Origin: SHWC01 sp050173345
GTDB taxonomy: Bacteria; Pseudomonadota; Alphaproteobacteria; UBA828
Reading direction: 5' to 3'
DNA: 64,000 nucleotides
NCBI GenBank assembly: GCA_050173345.1
Contig: JBFXKW010000005.1
Coordinates: 124,001-188,000 of the forward strand
Below, piece after piece: positions 27,126-35,408 of this stretch. Positions within the stretch are counted from its first letter, which is position 1. Each line of letters starts with the position of its first letter. The translations under genes and the position numbers were made by a program. Under the pieces are notes generated by a model that did no database searches, was not told the origin of the DNA, and saw nothing but the letters and a program-made list of their open reading frames with translations.

Positions 27126-27196
27126 CCTCATGCTTCGACAAGCTCAGCATGAGGGCTTTAATCTTCGGCCTCATCCTGAGCCTGTCGAAGGGTGAG
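27126..27196. repeat. palindromic repeat family C
   Basis: CTCATGCTTCGACAAGCTCAG-CATGAGG (27127-27154) and CTCATCCTGAGCCTGTCGAAG (27170-27190) repeat the layout seen at 21862. It occupies the 212-base gap between ribF and the MaoC gene, both on the minus strand. Confidence 0.88.
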
Positions 27197-27287
27197 GCCG
27201 CAGGGCCGCGCCGCTACCTTGACGCGGGCAGAGAATAGGCGGTGCGCTCGGGCTTGAGAAGCGGCGAGGGCCGCCGGGACGGGCGGC

Positions 27288-27734
27288 TCAGCCCCTGGAC
27301 GGCACCTGGATCAGCGCCTCGCCGTCGATCACGATCTTGTCGCCGACCCAGCAGCTCGTTCGGAAAGTGACGCGCTTGCGCTCCTCGTGCAGGGCCTCGA
27401 CCACGGCGCGCGCCACCACATAGTCGCCGGCGCGCACCGGCGCCTTGAAGCGCAGCTCCTGGCTGATGTAGATGCAGCCCGGCCCCGGCATGCGGCTGCC
27501 GATCACGGTCGAGATCATCGAGGCGGTCAGCATGCCGTGCACGATCGGCGTCTTGAAGATCGTGCCCTTGGCGAATTCCGGGCTGAAATGCAGCGGGTTG
27601 AAATCGCCGGACAGCTCGGCGAAGCGCGCGACCTCGGCCTGGCCGATGACCTTGCCGTACTCTCCCATCATGCCCAAGGAGAGGTCTTCGAAATAGTAGG
27701 CGGGCAGGCCCTCGACATAGCGACTCGGCTGCAT
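27288..27734 (-). CDS. MaoC-like (R)-specific enoyl-CoA hydratase
   Basis: A 148-residue hot-dog-fold hydratase. The start ATG 27734 gives MQPSRYVEGLPAYYFEDLSL, the usual beginning; the open frame upstream to 27857 is unlikely. The hydratase-2 active site is ELSGDFNPLHFSPEFAKGTI (Asp and His), followed by PIVHGMLTASMIS and YISQELRFKAPVRAGD. Family members hydrate trans-2-enoyl-CoA to (R)-3-hydroxyacyl-CoA, as PhaJ does to feed PHA synthesis. The PHA genes lie about 3 kb away, so such a role is plausible but inferred. It is followed, in its own direction, by ribF. Confidence 0.88.
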   Translation of the reverse strand: MQPSRYVEGLPAYYFEDLSLGMMGEYGKVIGQAEVARFAELSGDFNPLHFSPEFAKGTIFKTPIVHGMLTASMISTVIGSRMPGPGCIYISQELRFKAPVRAGDYVVARAVVEALHEERKRVTFRTSCWVGDKIVIDGEALIQVPSRG

Positions 27735-28062
27735 TCCTCGCTCCAAGGCTTGCCGGCCGCGGTTTGCCGCGGCGCGGCGGACGGCATCGCGCGCCATCCC
27801 CGTTGTGCATTGCAACGGAGCCGGACTATACGAACCGTCGCAAGCCCCTGCAAGCACACCGTCAACATAGCTACCACATTATAACAATTGATAAATTTCT
27901 TGGAGTTTGTTAGAAGCACCGACTCGACGCGGTGCAACATATTGTTTTGCAACGCAAACCCGCGCGGCGCGTAGGGGTTCGATTTGACAAGGGCGGCGCG
28001 GCGCGGCCAAAACAACGCGGTGCTTAGCGACCCGCGCCAACCAGCCGCATCGAGGCCGCCCC
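27735..28062. other. intergenic stretch with an unusually AT-rich core
   Basis: The gap lies between divergent MaoC and ABM genes. Bases about 27860-27960 are AT-rich (runs such as ACCACATTATAACAATTGAT and AATTTCTTGGAGTTTGTTAG), unlike anything else in this GC-rich window. A TTGACA hexamer occurs at 27984-27989 on the plus strand, without a convincing -10. The stretch probably holds the promoters for both genes, and possibly an RNA leader; no gene was recognised. Confidence 0.5.
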
Positions 28063-28365
28063 ATGATCGTGCTGAATGCCATTTTCCGCGCCAAGCCCGG
28101 CCAGGGCGACGCGATGCAGGCCGCGCTCGACGAGATGACGGCGCATGTGATCCAGAACGAGCCCGGCACGCTCGGCTTCTACGTCTGCCGCGACGGCGAC
28201 GACCCCTTGCGCTTCATCACCTATGAGCGCTTCGCCGACCGCGCCGCCATGGATGCGCACAACGGCTCGGCCTATCGGGATGGCTGGGTGGAGCGCTTCG
28301 GCGCGCTGTTCGACGGCGGGCTCACCATCTATACCGGCCGGGAGACCGCCGCCAAACACAGCTAA
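28063..28365 (+). CDS. ABM-domain (antibiotic biosynthesis monooxygenase-like) protein
   Basis: A 100-residue ferredoxin-like alpha/beta protein of the ABM superfamily (YgiN-like). It begins MIVLNAIFRAKPGQGDAMQA and has EPGTLGFYVCRDGDDPLRFI and TYERFADRAAMDAHN, the usual core. Members are small dimeric oxygenases or simply ligand-binding proteins, so enzymatic activity is not assured. The next gene is an amidase 36 bases later on the same strand, suggesting co-transcription. Confidence 0.82.
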   Translation: MIVLNAIFRAKPGQGDAMQAALDEMTAHVIQNEPGTLGFYVCRDGDDPLRFITYERFADRAAMDAHNGSAYRDGWVERFGALFDGGLTIYTGRETAAKHS

Positions 28366-28401
28366 TAGACCGCCACAAGGGGCCTAAAGGGAGGGACACG
28401 C

Positions 28402-29931
28402 ATGGCAAAGTTCTCCACCGTCCGCACGCCGAGCGTCGAGGAGATCCTCGACATCGCGGATTCGTTCGGGCTGACGCTGAGCCTCGACGACGCCGAATCG
28501 TTCCGCGGCCTGATGGCCGGCACGGTCGCCGCCTACAGCCGGATGGACGATCTGCCCGACCCCAAGCTGCCGGTGAAATACCCGCGCGACCCGGGCTACC
28601 GGCCGCGGCCGGAAGACAACAAATACAACCAGTGGTACTGGCGCTGCGAGGTCAAGGGCAAGAAGAGCGGCCCGCTCGCCGGCAAGCGCATCGCGCTCAA
28701 GGACAATATCTGCCTCGCCGGCGTGCCGATGATGAACGGCGCGACCGTGCTCGAAGGCTTCGTGCCCGACATCGACGCGACCGTGGTGACCCGCGTGCTG
28801 GATGCCGGCGGCACCATCATCGGCAAGGCGGCCAACACCTATCTCTGCTTCGACGGCGGCAGCCACACCACCGGCACCGGCATGGTCGAGAACCCGCGGA
28901 AGCCCGGCTACTCGTCAGGCGGCTCGTCGGCGGGCTGCGCGGTCGCAATCGCGATCGGCGAGGCCGACATGTCGCTCGGCGGCGACCAGGGCGGCTCGGT
29001 GCGCATGCCGGGCGCCTGGACCGGCGTGGTCGGCCACAAGCCGACGCACGGGCTCGTGCCCTATACCGGCGTGTTCCCGATCGAGGCGACGCTCGACCAC
29101 TGCGGCCCGATCTGCTCGAGCGCGCGCGACGCCGCGACGCTCCTCCAGGTGATCGCCGGGTCCGACGGCTACGACCCGCGCCAAATCGGCACCAAGACGC
29201 AGAACTACGTCGCCGCGCTCGACAAGGGCGTCGGCAGCCTGAAGATCGGCGTGCTCAAGCAGGGCTTCGGCCATCCCGAGAGCGAGAAGGTGACCGATTC
29301 GAAGGTCAAGGCAGCGGCCGAGGTGTTGAAGAAGCTCGGCGCCGAGGTGCGCGAGGTCTCGGTGCCGTGGCACCTGCACGGCCTCGACATCTGGACCGCG
29401 ATCGCGACCGAGGGCGCCACCGCGCAGATGCTCAAGGGCAACGGCATGGGCTGGAACTGGGAGGGCTACTACGCGACCTCGCTGCTCGATGCCTATGCGC
29501 GCGGCTGGCGCACCCGCCCGAACGACCTGTCGGAGACGGTCAAGCTCGTCATGCTGACCGGCGAATACATGCACCGGAACTATCACGGCCGCTTCTACGC
29601 CAAGGCGCAGAACCTGTCGCGCCAGCTGCGCGAGGCCTATGACGCGGCGCTCGCCGAGGTCGACGTGCTGATCCTGCCGACCATTCCGTTCCGCGCCACC
29701 AAGCTGCCGGCGCCCGACTGCTCGCGCGAGGAATATGTCGACCTCGCGCTCAACATGCTGCGCAACACGGCGCCGTTCGACGCCTCGGGCCATCCGGCCT
29801 GCACGGTCCCGTGCGGCGTCTCCGACGACCTGCCGATCGGCATGATGATCGTCGGCAAGCGTTATGACGACGCGACCGTGCTCCAGGTCGCCAACGCCTA
29901 TGAGGGCGCGGTGGATTGGATGGAGGAGTGA
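28402..29931 (+). CDS. amidase (amidase signature family)
   Basis: A 509-residue amidase following a GGAGGG site. The Ser-cisSer-Lys triad is readable: Lys100 (IALKDN), Ser175 in YSSGGSSAG and Ser199 in GGDQGGSVRMPGAW, with the family spacings of 75 and 24 residues. The ~95-residue N-terminal extension (SVEEILDIADSFGLTLSL, RPEDNKYNQWYWRCEVKG) is like that of enantioselective amidases that accompany nitrile hydratases. No nitrile hydratase is present here. It hydrolyses a carboxamide to acid and ammonia; the substrate is unknown. Downstream lies a family B repeat, then convergent phaR. Confidence 0.92.
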   Translation: MAKFSTVRTPSVEEILDIADSFGLTLSLDDAESFRGLMAGTVAAYSRMDDLPDPKLPVKYPRDPGYRPRPEDNKYNQWYWRCEVKGKKSGPLAGKRIALKDNICLAGVPMMNGATVLEGFVPDIDATVVTRVLDAGGTIIGKAANTYLCFDGGSHTTGTGMVENPRKPGYSSGGSSAGCAVAIAIGEADMSLGGDQGGSVRMPGAWTGVVGHKPTHGLVPYTGVFPIEATLDHCGPICSSARDAATLLQVIAGSDGYDPRQIGTKTQNYVAALDKGVGSLKIGVLKQGFGHPESEKVTDSKVKAAAEVLKKLGAEVREVSVPWHLHGLDIWTAIATEGATAQMLKGNGMGWNWEGYYATSLLDAYARGWRTRPNDLSETVKLVMLTGEYMHRNYHGRFYAKAQNLSRQLREAYDAALAEVDVLILPTIPFRATKLPAPDCSREEYVDLALNMLRNTAPFDASGHPACTVPCGVSDDLPIGMMIVGKRYDDATVLQVANAYEGAVDWMEE

Positions 29932-29939
29932 GGGGCTTT

Positions 29940-30095
29940 CCCTCACCCTGACCCTCTCCCTCAAGCGGGAGCGGGAACCGCAGGCGCGGGCCGGGCCATT
30001 GGCGAGTCTGGCCGACGTAGGATTCACAACCCGAAGATCACGCCTCGGTGCGTCCCCCTCTCCCCTCCGGGGAGAGGGGCTAGGGGTGAGGGGCC
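29940..30095. repeat. palindromic repeat family B, diverged inverted pair
   Basis: Left unit CCCTCACCCTGACCCTCTCCC with GCGGGAGCGGG (29940-29976) and right unit CCCCCTCTCCCC-tcc-GGGGAGAGGGG-ctaGGGGTGAGGGG (30055-30093). It separates convergent amidase and phaR, where it may act as a two-way terminator. Confidence 0.75.
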
Positions 30096-30118
30096 GGCCG
30101 CACGGTGCAGGCCCGGCC

Positions 30119-30736
30119 CTACTCCTTCTCTTTCTCGCTGCGCCGGGCCAGGCGGTCGAGCTCGGCCTGCATCTGGTTGAGGCGCTCCTTGAGCGTCGTG
30201 ATGTCCTCGGCCTCGTCGCGCTCAGGCGCCCCGGCCGGGCCGTTCGGCCCGCCCGCGCCGGGCTTGGCGAACGGCGAGAACATGCTCATCGCCTGCTGGA
30301 ACATCTGGTAGTTCTGCCGGCTCAGGCGCTCCAGCTCGCCGAACGGGAACATGCCGCCGAAGGCGCGCTGGAGCTGCTCGCGGATCTGGCTCTGATTGCG
30401 CGTGAAGTTCTCCATCGAGTATTCGAGGTAGCGCGGCACGAAGGCCTGCAGCGAATCGCCGTAGAGGCGGATCAGCTCGCGCAGAAACCCGATCGGCAGC
30501 ATGGTCTCGCCCTTGGCCTCTTCCTCGACGATGATCTGGGTGAGCACCTGGTGCGTGATGTTCTCGCCAGTCTTGGCGTCGTGGACCACGAACTCCTGGC
30601 CGTCGCGCACCATCTGGGCCAGGTGCTCGAGGGTGACGTAGCTCGACGTCGCCGTGTTATAGAGACGGCGGTTGGCGTATTTCTTGATGATGATGGTATC
30701 GCCTGGCGCGCTGCGGCCGGCGCGTTTCTCAGCCAT
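30119..30736 (-). CDS. phaR: polyhydroxyalkanoate synthesis repressor PhaR
   Basis: A 205-residue regulator of PHA granule genes. The N-terminal PHB/PHA accumulation DNA-binding domain is IIIKKYANRRLYNTATSSYV through FVVHDAKTGENITHQVLTQI, which is strongly conserved. The middle region (FLRELIRLYGDSLQAFVPRY) and a Gln/Arg-rich helix follow; the C-terminus is a Glu/Arg-rich coiled coil. PhaR binds DNA and PHA granules, releasing phasin and synthase gene promoters when polymer is present. It is divergent from the PhaE-like/phaC genes across 157 bases, where its operator should lie; TGCTGCATCGCGCAA (30798-30812) is a weak candidate. Confidence 0.95.
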   Translation of the reverse strand: MAEKRAGRSAPGDTIIIKKYANRRLYNTATSSYVTLEHLAQMVRDGQEFVVHDAKTGENITHQVLTQIIVEEEAKGETMLPIGFLRELIRLYGDSLQAFVPRYLEYSMENFTRNQSQIREQLQRAFGGMFPFGELERLSRQNYQMFQQAMSMFSPFAKPGAGGPNGPAGAPERDEAEDITTLKERLNQMQAELDRLARRSEKEKE

Positions 30737-30893
30737 GTGGCGCGTTCCTTTCGTGGCGGGCCTGGGCCCGCGGTTCGTCTGTTAATCTGGCAGGAAATGC
30801 TGCATCGCGCAAATCACGGGTTGCGGCGCGGTAGCGGGCCACGCGCTTGCGGGATGGCGGGGCATGGCGCCATGCCGCTATGCTGCCGGCGCC

Positions 30894-31310
30894 ATGGCAG
30901 CGCCGCGCAAATCGACGAAAGAGACGAAAGCCGAGGGCGAGCCGCCCGGCATCGAGGCGCTGGCGTCCCGCTTCCTCGATCTGTGGCAGAGCCAGGTCGC
31001 GGCGTTCGCCGCGGACCCCGAGACCAACCGCATGCTCGGCCGCCTGATCGAGGCACAGCTCGGCGCGGCCGAGCGATTCCTCGAGGCGATGCAGGCAGCG
31101 CCCCGGGCCGCCGGGCATGAGCCGGGCAACCGAGGCGCCGCCGCGGCTCGGGCCGCGCCCGCTGCCGCTCCACCTCCTGGCGGCGAGCGCGACCTGGCTG
31201 AGCTCGCTCGCCGCCTTGCCGCTTGCGAGGCGCGGCTCGCTCGCCTGGAGCAGCGGCCTCGAAGCCGAAGCGGCGGCGCTGCGAAGCGCGCTCGCAAGCG
31301 AGACGGCTGA
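30894..31310 (+). CDS. small helical protein, PhaE-like, overlapping phaC
   Basis: A 138-residue protein with no recognised domain. After a Lys-rich start (APRKSTKETKAEGEPPG) comes an amphipathic region, EALASRFLDLWQSQVAAFAA and MLGRLIEAQLGAAERFLEAM, that resembles the helices of PHA synthase subunit PhaE and phasins. The second half is Ala/Pro-rich, then a coiled coil (LAELARRLAACEARLARLEQ) and a basic end. The gene overlaps the next (31117-31310) by 194 bases in another frame, an unusually long overlap. Either the synthase starts later than 31117 or the overlap is real. A subunit role for the Cys-type synthase is inferred from position and helix content. Confidence 0.6.
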   Translation: MAAPRKSTKETKAEGEPPGIEALASRFLDLWQSQVAAFAADPETNRMLGRLIEAQLGAAERFLEAMQAAPRAAGHEPGNRGAAAARAAPAAAPPPGGERDLAELARRLAACEARLARLEQRPRSRSGGAAKRARKRDG

Positions 31311-32349
31311 GGCGCTGCAGGCCGCGCTCGGCGGCGAGGTCAGGCGGCGGCTCGGGCTCTATCTCGACGGCATCGCGGCCTATCGCGCGCATCCCTATCG
31401 CCGCGCGCTCGCCGACCCGCCGGCGCTGTGGGCCGAGGGCACCACGCGCCTCTTCGACTACCGGCCGCGCGGCACGCCGATCGCCGCCGCCCTCTTCGTG
31501 CCCTCGCTGATCAACCGCGCCTACATCCTCGACCTCGCGGCGGAAGCGAGCCTGATGCGCCATCTCGCGCAGGCCGGCATCCGCGCCTTCCTGCTCGACT
31601 GGGCGGCACCCGGCGATGAGGAGCGCGGCTTCTCGCTCGACGATTACATCATCGGCCGGCTCGGCGCCGCGCTCGACGCCGCGGTCGCCGCGCATGGCGG
31701 GCCGGTCGTGCTCGCCGGCTATTGCATGGGCGGGCTGCTCGCGCTCCCGCTCGCGCTGCGCGAGCCAAGGAAGGTCAGCGCGCTCGCCCTGCTCGCGACG
31801 CCGTGGGACTTCGCGGCCGATGGCGGCGTGCAGCGCGGCCTCCTGATGGCGCACCGCGTCATGCTCGCGCGCATCGTCGAGGGCTTCGGCGTGCTGCCGA
31901 CCGACGTGATCCAGGCGCTGTTCGCCGGGCTCGACCCGCTGCTCGCGGCGCGCAAGTTCGTCCGCTTCGCGACGCTCGACCCGGGTGGCGCGGATGCGCG
32001 CGCCTTCGTCGCGCTCGAGGACTGGCTCAACGACGGCGTGCCGCTGGCCGGCCCGGTCGCGCGCCAATGCCTGTTCGGCTGGTATGACGAGAACCGGCCG
32101 GGGCGCGGCCGCTTCGAGGTCGGCGGCGAGGCGGTGCTGCCGGCGCGCCTCGCTCAACCGGCGCTGGTGGTGATCCCGGCGGCCGATCGTATCGTGCCGC
32201 CGCCCTCGGCCGAAGCGCTCGCCGCGTCGATTCCGCACTGCACCGCGTGGCGGCCGGCGCTCGGCCATATCGGCATGATGGCGAGCCCGCGCGCCGGCGC
32301 CGCATTGCATGAGCCGCTGGTGCGCTGGATCGCCGCAGCCGGCGCATGA
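31117..32349 (+). CDS. phaC: polyhydroxyalkanoate synthase, alpha/beta hydrolase with Cys nucleophile
   Basis: Up to 410 residues, near the length of class III PhaC (about 360). The lipase-like box LAGYCMGGLLALPLA has Cys203 in place of Ser, as in PHA synthases; Asp357 (PAADRIVPP) and His384 (LGHIGMM) complete the triad. GLYLDGIAAYRAHPYRRALA and GTTRLFDYRPRGTP precede the hydrolase fold; FLLDWAAPGDEERGFSLDDY is a PhaC signature. The ~70 N-terminal residues before GLYLDG are Ala/Arg/Ser-rich and overlap the previous gene, so the true start may lie downstream at a non-ATG codon. Polymerises (R)-3-hydroxyacyl-CoA from the PhaB reductases that follow. Confidence 0.85.
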   Translation: MSRATEAPPRLGPRPLPLHLLAASATWLSSLAALPLARRGSLAWSSGLEAEAAALRSALASETAEALQAALGGEVRRRLGLYLDGIAAYRAHPYRRALADPPALWAEGTTRLFDYRPRGTPIAAALFVPSLINRAYILDLAAEASLMRHLAQAGIRAFLLDWAAPGDEERGFSLDDYIIGRLGAALDAAVAAHGGPVVLAGYCMGGLLALPLALREPRKVSALALLATPWDFAADGGVQRGLLMAHRVMLARIVEGFGVLPTDVIQALFAGLDPLLAARKFVRFATLDPGGADARAFVALEDWLNDGVPLAGPVARQCLFGWYDENRPGRGRFEVGGEAVLPARLAQPALVVIPAADRIVPPPSAEALAASIPHCTAWRPALGHIGMMASPRAGAALHEPLVRWIAAAGA

Positions 32350-32437
32350 TTTCTTGCGGGCAAGCGACTACCATCCCACATGGGAGGCGCCACGGGCGCA
32401 ACGACGCCGTGGCGGCAATCATGTCAGGGAGATTCAC

Positions 32438-33160
32438 ATGAGCCGGGTCGCGATCGTCACCGGCGGCACCAGGGGTATCGGCGCCGCCATCTCGCAGAGG
32501 CTTCACGAGGCAGGCTACAAGGTGGCCGCCAACTATGGCGGCAATGACGAGGCTGCCAAGCGCTTCCACGACGAGACCGGCGTCAAGACCTACAAATGGG
32601 ACGTCTCGGACCATGCGGCGTGCCAGGAAGGCGTCGCACAGGTGGTCGCCGAGCTCGGCCCGGTCGAGGTGCTGGTCAACAATGCCGGCATCACACGCGA
32701 CAGCACGATCTTCAGGATGACGCCGGAGCAATGGCGCGCCGTGCTCGACACCAACCTGTCATCCTGCTTCAACATGTGCAGCCTGGTGGTCAACGCGATG
32801 CGCGAGCGCAAGTTCGGCCGCATCGTCAACATCGGCTCGATCAACGGCCAGGCCGGCCAGTACGGCCAGGTCAACTACGCCGCCGCCAAGTCCGGCATCC
32901 ACGGCTTCACCAAGGCGCTGGCGCAGGAGGGCGCGCGCTTCAACATCACGGTGAACGCGGTGGCGCCGGGTTATGTCGATACCGACATGGTGCGCGCCGT
33001 GCCGGCCGACATCCTCGAGAAGATCATCGCGCGCATCCCGATCGGCCGGCTCGGCCGCGCCGACGACATCGCGCGCACCGTGCTCTTCCTGGTCGCCGAC
33101 GACGCCGATTTCATCACCGGCTCGACCGTCTCGGTGAACGGCGGCCAGCACATGTATTGA
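32438..33160 (+). CDS. phaB: acetoacetyl-CoA reductase, first copy
   Basis: A 240-residue NADPH-type short-chain dehydrogenase that makes (R)-3-hydroxybutyryl-CoA. The start ATG 32438 follows AGGGAGA. The nucleotide-binding TGGTRGIGAAISQRL, NNAGITRDSTIFRMTPEQW, and catalytic Tyr147-x3-Lys151 (VNYAAAKSGIHGFTKALAQE) are present. VAPGYVDTDMVRAVP and the C-terminal GSTVSVNGGQHMY are typical of PhaB. It lies 88 bases after phaC. A second, related copy follows. No beta-ketothiolase (phaA) is in the window. Confidence 0.92.
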   Translation: MSRVAIVTGGTRGIGAAISQRLHEAGYKVAANYGGNDEAAKRFHDETGVKTYKWDVSDHAACQEGVAQVVAELGPVEVLVNNAGITRDSTIFRMTPEQWRAVLDTNLSSCFNMCSLVVNAMRERKFGRIVNIGSINGQAGQYGQVNYAAAKSGIHGFTKALAQEGARFNITVNAVAPGYVDTDMVRAVPADILEKIIARIPIGRLGRADDIARTVLFLVADDADFITGSTVSVNGGQHMY

Positions 33161-33203
33161 GCGATCGAGCGCGGCAACCAACAACAAGGAAAGGCGGAAC
33201 GGC

Positions 33204-33929
33204 ATGGCAGGCAAGGTGGTGCTGGTCACGGGCGGCACGCGGGGCATCGGGGCGGCGATCGCGGTCGCGCTCAAAGAGGCGGGCCACACGGTCGCGGTCA
33301 ACTATGCGAGCGACGAGCGCTTCGCCAAGACGTTCCAGGCCGAGACCGGCATCGCCGCCTACAAGTGGGACGTCGGCGACTTCGATGACTGCAAGCGCGG
33401 TTACGCCGCCGTGGCGAACGATCTCGGCCCGGTCGACATCCTCGTCAACAACGCGGGCGCGGTGGCCGAGAGCAAGTTCGAGAACATGACGCCTGAGCAA
33501 TGGCACAAGGTGATCCGGGTCGATCTCGATTCGGTCTTCTACATGTGCAAGCTGGTCTACCCCTCGATGATGGAGCGGCGCTGGGGCCGCATCGTCAACA
33601 TCGGCTCGATGAACGGCCAGGCCGGCCAGCTCAACCAGGTCAACTACGTCTCGGCCAAGGCCGGCATGCACGGCTTCACCAAGGCGCTCGCGCTCGAGGC
33701 CGCGAAGTACGGCATCACGGTGAACACGGTCGCGCCCGGCTATGTCGACACCTACATGATGCGCGAGATGCCCGAGCGCATCCGCGAGAAGATCATCGAC
33801 AAGTCGCCGATCCGCCGCTTCGGCCTGCCCGAGGAGGTCGCCCACGCCGTGATGTACCTGGTCGACGACAAGGCCGCCTGGTCCACCGGCGCCACCGTCA
33901 CCATCAACGGCGGCACGCATATGTATTGA
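33204..33929 (+). CDS. phaB: acetoacetyl-CoA reductase, second copy
   Basis: A 241-residue paralogue of the preceding gene with the same architecture: TGGTRGIGAAIAVALKEAGH, NNAGAVAESKFENMTPEQW, Tyr148-x3-Lys152 (VNYVSAKAGMHGFTKALALE), GYVDTYMMREMP and TVTINGGTHMY. It follows the first copy by 43 bases with an AAGGAAAGG site, so it is a tandem duplication kept in the operon. The substrate loop differs (TYMMREMPERIREKIIDKSP against TDMVRAVPADILEKIIARIP), which could shift substrate range or kinetics; that is inference. Confidence 0.9.
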   Translation: MAGKVVLVTGGTRGIGAAIAVALKEAGHTVAVNYASDERFAKTFQAETGIAAYKWDVGDFDDCKRGYAAVANDLGPVDILVNNAGAVAESKFENMTPEQWHKVIRVDLDSVFYMCKLVYPSMMERRWGRIVNIGSMNGQAGQLNQVNYVSAKAGMHGFTKALALEAAKYGITVNTVAPGYVDTYMMREMPERIREKIIDKSPIRRFGLPEEVAHAVMYLVDDKAAWSTGATVTINGGTHMY

Positions 33930-33980
33930 GCGGCGGCTGCACCGAGAGGTGGCGCGGCCGTTCCCAAGAGAGTCTTCTGA

Positions 33981-34092
33981 GTCACCCTCACCCCACCCTC
34001 CCCCTTCAAGGGGGAGGGGGTAAGAAAGACATCGAGCCGCTGCACCTCATGTCCCCTCCCCCCTTGCGGGGGAGGGTTAGGGTGAGGGGCCT
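33981..34092. repeat. palindromic repeat family B, inverted pair
   Basis: Left unit CCCTCCCCC-ttcaa-GGGGGAGGG (about 33997-34019) and right unit CCCTCCCCCC-ttgc-GGGGGAGGG (about 34055-34077), with complementary outer flanks GTCACCCTCACCCC and GGGTGAGGGGC. It fills the gap between convergent phaB and the cupin gene. Confidence 0.9.
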
Positions 34093-34158
34093 AAGAAAAA
34101 CTTCCGTTTTCCGCTCAGGGCTCGAACGCGGAAGCCGCCGATCATTATCGCCCGCAAC

Positions 34159-34593
34159 TCACTCCGGCTCGAAGCCCTTCGGTGCGAGCTCGAAGCCTTC
34201 GAAGCGGAAGGCAGGCGACACGGTGCAGCCGACCAGCGTCCAGGCGCCGAGCGAGCGGGCGCGCTGCCAAGCGAGCTTGGGCACGATGATCTGCGGGTGC
34301 TCGCCTGCCGTCAGGTTCGGCCCGAGCACCAGCCGCTCGCGCAGGCCGCCCTCGATCGAGATCTCGAGCTCGAGCGGGGCACCGGCATAGAAGTGCCAGA
34401 TCTCGACGGCATCGACGCGGTGCCAGGCGGATTCCTCGCCGGCGGCGAGCAGGTAGTAGATCGCGGTGCCGTGGCCGCGCGCCTCGCCGCTGCCCGGATC
34501 GCGCCAGGTTTCCAGATAGTGGCCGCCTTCCGGGTGCGGCTCGAGGCCGAGGCGCTCGATCACCGCCTTCGCGGTCAAGCCGTCGACGTCCAT
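34159..34593 (-). CDS. DUF985 cupin protein
   Basis: A 144-residue cupin of the DUF985 family. VIERLGLEPHPEGGHYLETW is the family start, then GTAIYYLLAAGEESAWHRVD and VEIWHFYAGAPLELEI (metal-binding His region) and FELAPKGFEP at the end. The role is unknown; the His residues suggest a metal. It is divergent from the methyltransferase-like gene across 47 bases. Confidence 0.88.
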   Translation of the reverse strand: MDVDGLTAKAVIERLGLEPHPEGGHYLETWRDPGSGEARGHGTAIYYLLAAGEESAWHRVDAVEIWHFYAGAPLELEISIEGGLRERLVLGPNLTAGEHPQIIVPKLAWQRARSLGAWTLVGCTVSPAFRFEGFELAPKGFEPE

Positions 34594-34640
34594 CCTGGCC
34601 TCCTCCGCCCGCCGGCCGGTTCCGTGCTATATTGCTTTAC

Positions 34641-35408
34641 ATGCGGCCGGACGTCGTCGATCTCAACGCCTTCTACCGCTCGCGCCTCGGCCAGGTGGCG
34701 CGGCGCGCGATCCGGCGCGAGCTGCGCAAGCTGTGGCCGAGCGTCGCAGGCGATACCGTGCTCGGCATCGGCTATGCAACGCCCTTCCTCGGCCTCTACC
34801 GCGAGGAGGCGGTCCGCGTCATCGGGCTGATGCCGGCCGGCCAAGGCGTCATGGCATGGCCGGCCGAGGGCAAGCGCCTGGTCGCGATCACCGAGGAGGC
34901 CGACCTGCCACTGCCGGACGAGTGCGTAGACCGCATCCTGCTCGTCCACGCGCTCGAATTCACCGAGCAGACCGATCCCCTGATGCGCGAGGTCTGGCGC
35001 GTGCTGCGCCCGGGCGGCCGGCTGCTCGCGCTGGTGCCGAACCGGCGCAGCCTGTGGTCGCGGGTCGAGGGCACGCCGTTCGGCCACGGCCGGCCCTATA
35101 GCGGCTCGCAGCTCAACCGGCTCTTGCGCGAGGCCCGCTTCGACCCGGAGCGCCAGGAGGCCGCGCTCTACCTGCCGCCGGTCCAGGCCCGCCTGATGCT
35201 GCGCACGAGCGCGCTCTGGCAGCGCATCGGCGCGATCCTCGGCAAGCCGTTCGGCGGCCTCGTCCTGATCGAGGCGACCAAGCAGGTCTATGGCGCCCGG
35301 CCGGTCGCCAAGCGGGTGCGCCGCCGCGTGCTGGTGCCGCTGCCGGGCCCGGCGGTCGCCGCGACCGCCCGCACGCGATTTCAGGACGAGGAACCGGAGC
35401 CGCGCTGA
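34641..35408 (+). CDS. SAM-dependent methyltransferase-like protein
   Basis: A 255-residue class I methyltransferase fold. The start ATG 34641 (MRPDVVDLNAFYRSRLGQVA) is preferred to an in-frame TTG nine bases earlier. DTVLGIGYATPFLGLYREEA replaces the usual glycine-rich SAM loop, then LPLPDECVDRILLVHALEFT and MREVWRVLRPGGRLLALVPN (motifs IV and VI of the UbiE/Methyltransf_11 group). The C-terminal ~60 residues are basic and unusual. The first SAM loop deviates from GxGxG (it reads GIGYAT), so activity is probable but not proven. Substrate unknown. Confidence 0.78.
   Translation: MRPDVVDLNAFYRSRLGQVARRAIRRELRKLWPSVAGDTVLGIGYATPFLGLYREEAVRVIGLMPAGQGVMAWPAEGKRLVAITEEADLPLPDECVDRILLVHALEFTEQTDPLMREVWRVLRPGGRLLALVPNRRSLWSRVEGTPFGHGRPYSGSQLNRLLREARFDPERQEAALYLPPVQARLMLRTSALWQRIGAILGKPFGGLVLIEATKQVYGARPVAKRVRRRVLVPLPGPAVAATARTRFQDEEPEPR

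Noticed and set aside
30105..30311. Small plus-strand frame opposite phaR
   Set aside because: It is the antisense of the conserved PhaR C-terminal half.
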